This document shows, in pieces, positions 6,681 through 8,160 of a stretch of 8,160 nucleotides of DNA (the stretch's first letter is position 1; every line of letters begins with the position of its first letter). The stretch spans positions 1 to 8,160 of the forward strand of contig DAOVZP010000055.1 of NCBI GenBank assembly GCA_030635045.1, given 5' to 3'. The stretch comes from Bacteroidota bacterium. Its GTDB lineage: Bacteria; Bacteroidota; Bacteroidia; Bacteroidales; B18-G4. A model generated the notes under the pieces. That model ran no database searches. It was not told the DNA's origin and saw only the letters and a list, made by a program, of their open reading frames with translations. Made by a program: the position numbers and the translations under genes.

Positions 6681-7949
6681 TTATTTAAATCTGTTATCTA
6701 TGATGCGGCGGATCTTCCCTGTCCTGGGGTTTACCATTAACTCATCCGGCCCAATCCATTCAATGCTTATGGGATGTATCCCGTTAATTGCTATTTCCTC
6801 CCTGAATTCGGGACGCTCGCTAAAGATCATTTCCAGGAGTTTTTCTTCCCATTCGGATTGCACTGATCCGGGATCATCCACCACGATGCGTAGCGTAAGC
6901 TTATCCAGTTTTCCGATATGATCGATGACCATCTGGAAGTTTGTCGCGTGGAATACGGGTTTCAGCAGATGGAGAATATTAAGGAAATTATCCACATTCA
7001 TGGTTACCACCCCGATGCGGGCACCTTCCTCCGAGCGCCCCAGGATCTTGAACTTCCTGTTTTTGTTTCCCTTTTCTTCGATCCAGATGCCGCGGTCGCC
7101 AACCGGGTACCGGATAATGGGCATGAGTAAACGTGAGAGGTTGGTGGTAAGCATTCTGCCTTCCCTGTTGCAGTCCTCGATCACCTTACCACTTTCATCA
7201 TCCACTATCTCAATGATGTTATACTCATCAAACACACGGTGTTCATTAAAACCACATTCTTCGTCGATATACCCAAGCAGGCCGGCATCAACACTGGCAT
7301 ATCCTACTGAATAGATTCTGATACCCGGGAATACCTCTTTTATAAGGTCCCTCTGGTCTTCGTACATGCTTTCGCCACCGAAATACACTTTATCGATCTT
7401 TAGCCCTTCAATATTTTCATTTCTAATGTATTCGGCCAGGCTGATAAGTTGGGTTGGAACACCCAGCAGGGTGTTGATACGGAAGTCTTTTAGTTCCCTG
7501 GCCATAAATTCCATCGGGGCAGCGCCCGAGATCGGAAAGATCATAACCTCTGCCGGGCAGCGCTGCAGGCTGTCATGCAGAAAAAGGAAACTGCTGTATA
7601 GTTCTCCGGCGTAAAACAGGTTTGCCACCCTGTCGCCTTTTTCCAGGCCCCCTTCGGCAAGGTGGTATCCGAAGGTGCCGGTCATGGTTTCCCATTCTTC
7701 ATGCGAATACACGGAGAACTTCGGTTTTCCTGTTGTGCCACCGCTCTTGAAGATGATGCCATCGGTCATTTCCCCGGTAAGCAGGCGATTGTCTTCAACC
7801 GTGTTGTGTTCCCAGAAATCCTTCTGGTCGACAGGGGGAATGTCAGAAATTTTCCAATCTTTTTCCGCCAGGTTTTTGTATAATTCCATGTAGTAGGGAG
7901 ATAGTGAACGGGCAACGGAAATTATGGTTTGCAGGGGATAGGTTTTCAT
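6681..7949 (-). CDS. PaaK/LuxE-like adenylate-forming ligase (AMP-binding; phenylacetate-CoA ligase family)
   Basis: This is the first gene of the operon, 422 residues from the ATG at 7949. A TTG three codons upstream (7958) would extend the frame but is the less likely start. The layout is that of short PaaK-type ligases, which turn a carboxylic acid plus ATP into an acyl-adenylate and often then an acyl-CoA. Numbered from the ATG: an SPYY segment near the N-terminus (17-20), phosphate loop SGGTTGKPK (69-77), YFGGES (189-194), VGYASVDAGLLGY (215-227), RYPVGD (280-285), and a C-terminal tail with Lys412 in GK followed by IIDNR (416-420). The tail matches that of the ligase half of the LuxC fusion, so the two are probably paralogous. 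Unlike that half and LuxE, it lacks the Cys-x-Cys-Gly motif: EEKGNKNRK stands in its place. Known family members use aryl or fatty acids; which applies here cannot be read. Confidence 0.88.
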   Translation of the reverse strand: MKTYPLQTIISVARSLSPYYMELYKNLAEKDWKISDIPPVDQKDFWEHNTVEDNRLLTGEMTDGIIFKSGGTTGKPKFSVYSHEEWETMTGTFGYHLAEGGLEKGDRVANLFYAGELYSSFLFLHDSLQRCPAEVMIFPISGAAPMEFMARELKDFRINTLLGVPTQLISLAEYIRNENIEGLKIDKVYFGGESMYEDQRDLIKEVFPGIRIYSVGYASVDAGLLGYIDEECGFNEHRVFDEYNIIEIVDDESGKVIEDCNREGRMLTTNLSRLLMPIIRYPVGDRGIWIEEKGNKNRKFKILGRSEEGARIGVVTMNVDNFLNILHLLKPVFHATNFQMVIDHIGKLDKLTLRIVVDDPGSVQSEWEEKLLEMIFSERPEFREEIAINGIHPISIEWIGPDELMVNPRTGKIRRIIDNRFK

Positions 7950-7974
7950 GTTAATCAAAGGCTCTGTTCAGGCT

Positions 7975-7982
7975 CAAAGATA
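7975..7982 (-). promoter_or_regulatory. Candidate -7 promoter box for the lux-like operon
   Basis: On the - strand this reads TATCTTTG, an exact match to the Bacteroidota -7 consensus TAnnTTTG. A start of transcription about 6 bases downstream would leave a leader of about 20 bases before the ATG at 7949. No clear -33 TTG element lies at the expected distance, so the call rests on one box and its position. Confidence 0.5.
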
Positions 7983-7994
7983 AAGAATTAGTTG

Positions 7995-8002
7995 TAATTT
8001 TG
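7995..8002 (+). promoter_or_regulatory. Candidate -7 promoter box for hutU
   Basis: This reads TAATTTTG, matching TAnnTTTG. It lies about 40 bases upstream of the hutU ATG, a reasonable leader length. No convincing -33 TTG element is seen 19-21 bases upstream. It sits 12 bases from the oppositely oriented box of the operon, so the two core promoters would overlap. Confidence 0.45.
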
Positions 8003-8042
8003 CAGTCCACACAAGCATGAAACAACAGAAATTTTAAAAAGA

Positions 8043-8160
8043 ATGGAACTTGCTGATTTTCAAAAAAGTATTCTGCAGGGCATTCCTGAGAACCTGCCCG
8101 GGCCCCGTGATTATGATAGTACTGTTAGCCACGCGCCTCTCCGAAAAGAGATCCTGAATG
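8043..8160 (+). CDS. hutU: Urocanate hydratase, N-terminal part (3' end beyond window)
   Basis: Only the first 39 codons are present. They begin MELADFQKSILQGIP and continue with LPGPRDYD and a SHAPLRKEIL segment; this pattern of an ILQGIP stretch, then a YD and a HAP(x)RK(x)IL stretch, is how I recall Bacteroidota urocanate hydratases starting. The enzyme converts urocanate to 4-imidazolone-5-propionate, the second step of histidine degradation, in the cytoplasm using tightly bound NAD. The NAD-binding and catalytic parts are outside the window. The ATG at 8043 is preceded by an A/T-rich leader and a -7 box at 7995. The gene is divergent from the lux-like operon and probably opens a separate hut unit. 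The call rests on a short N-terminal match from memory. Confidence 0.82.
   Translation, partial: MELADFQKSILQGIPENLPGPRDYDSTVSHAPLRKEILN

Noticed and set aside
1485..7949. Bioluminescence operon
   Set aside because: No luciferase subunit, LuxD thioesterase or flavin reductase is present, and the operon appears bounded on both sides.
7956..7958. TTG as the start of the first operon gene
   Set aside because: An ATG lies three codons downstream at 7949 and gives a normal family N-terminus; the TTG adds only three residues with no support.
1..8160. CRISPR arrays, insertion sequences, tRNA or rRNA genes
   Set aside because: Reading both strands showed no regularly spaced repeats, transposase, terminal inverted repeats or RNA gene signatures; almost all of the window is coding.

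Overview
The window looks like a moderate-GC chromosome segment of a Bacteroidota bacterium. The evidence is the start of a urocanate hydratase whose first residues fit the Bacteroidota form from memory, -7 promoter boxes of the TAnnTTTG type in the one real intergenic region, and little sign of Shine-Dalgarno sequences before the starts. No RNA genes, insertion sequences, CRISPR arrays or prophage genes are visible.

Layout. (1) Left edge to 1471, + strand: the 3' part of a membrane-anchored family 2 glycosyltransferase, overlapping by 10 bases an ECF-type sigma factor. (2) 1485 to 7949, - strand: a tight four-gene operon read right to left. In transcription order it holds a stand-alone PaaK/LuxE-like adenylate-forming ligase, a LuxE-type acyl-protein synthetase, an 839-residue fusion of a LuxC-type acyl reductase with a second PaaK-like ligase, and a 496-residue protein joining an RsbW-like HATPase domain to a GNAT acetyltransferase and an unrecognised C-terminal part. 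Gaps are 8 and 5 bases, and the last junction is a 4-base ATGA overlap. (3) About 8043 to the right edge, + strand: the start of hutU (histidine degradation). It is divergent from the operon, with an intergenic region of about 93 bases that carries a -7 box for each direction.

How the genes may work together. LuxE and LuxC are the activating and reducing halves of the fatty-acid reductase that makes the aldehyde for bacterial bioluminescence. Here they occur without luciferase (luxAB) or LuxD thioesterase in the complete four-gene run. The likely output is therefore an aldehyde or alcohol made from a carboxylic acid for another purpose, such as lipid modification or a small molecule. The operon carries three adenylating modules and one reductase module, which suggests several acids or successive activation steps. 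The HATPase-GNAT protein may regulate the pathway or acetylate a product or partner; the sequence alone does not decide. This 'dark lux' operon is the most interesting part of the window.
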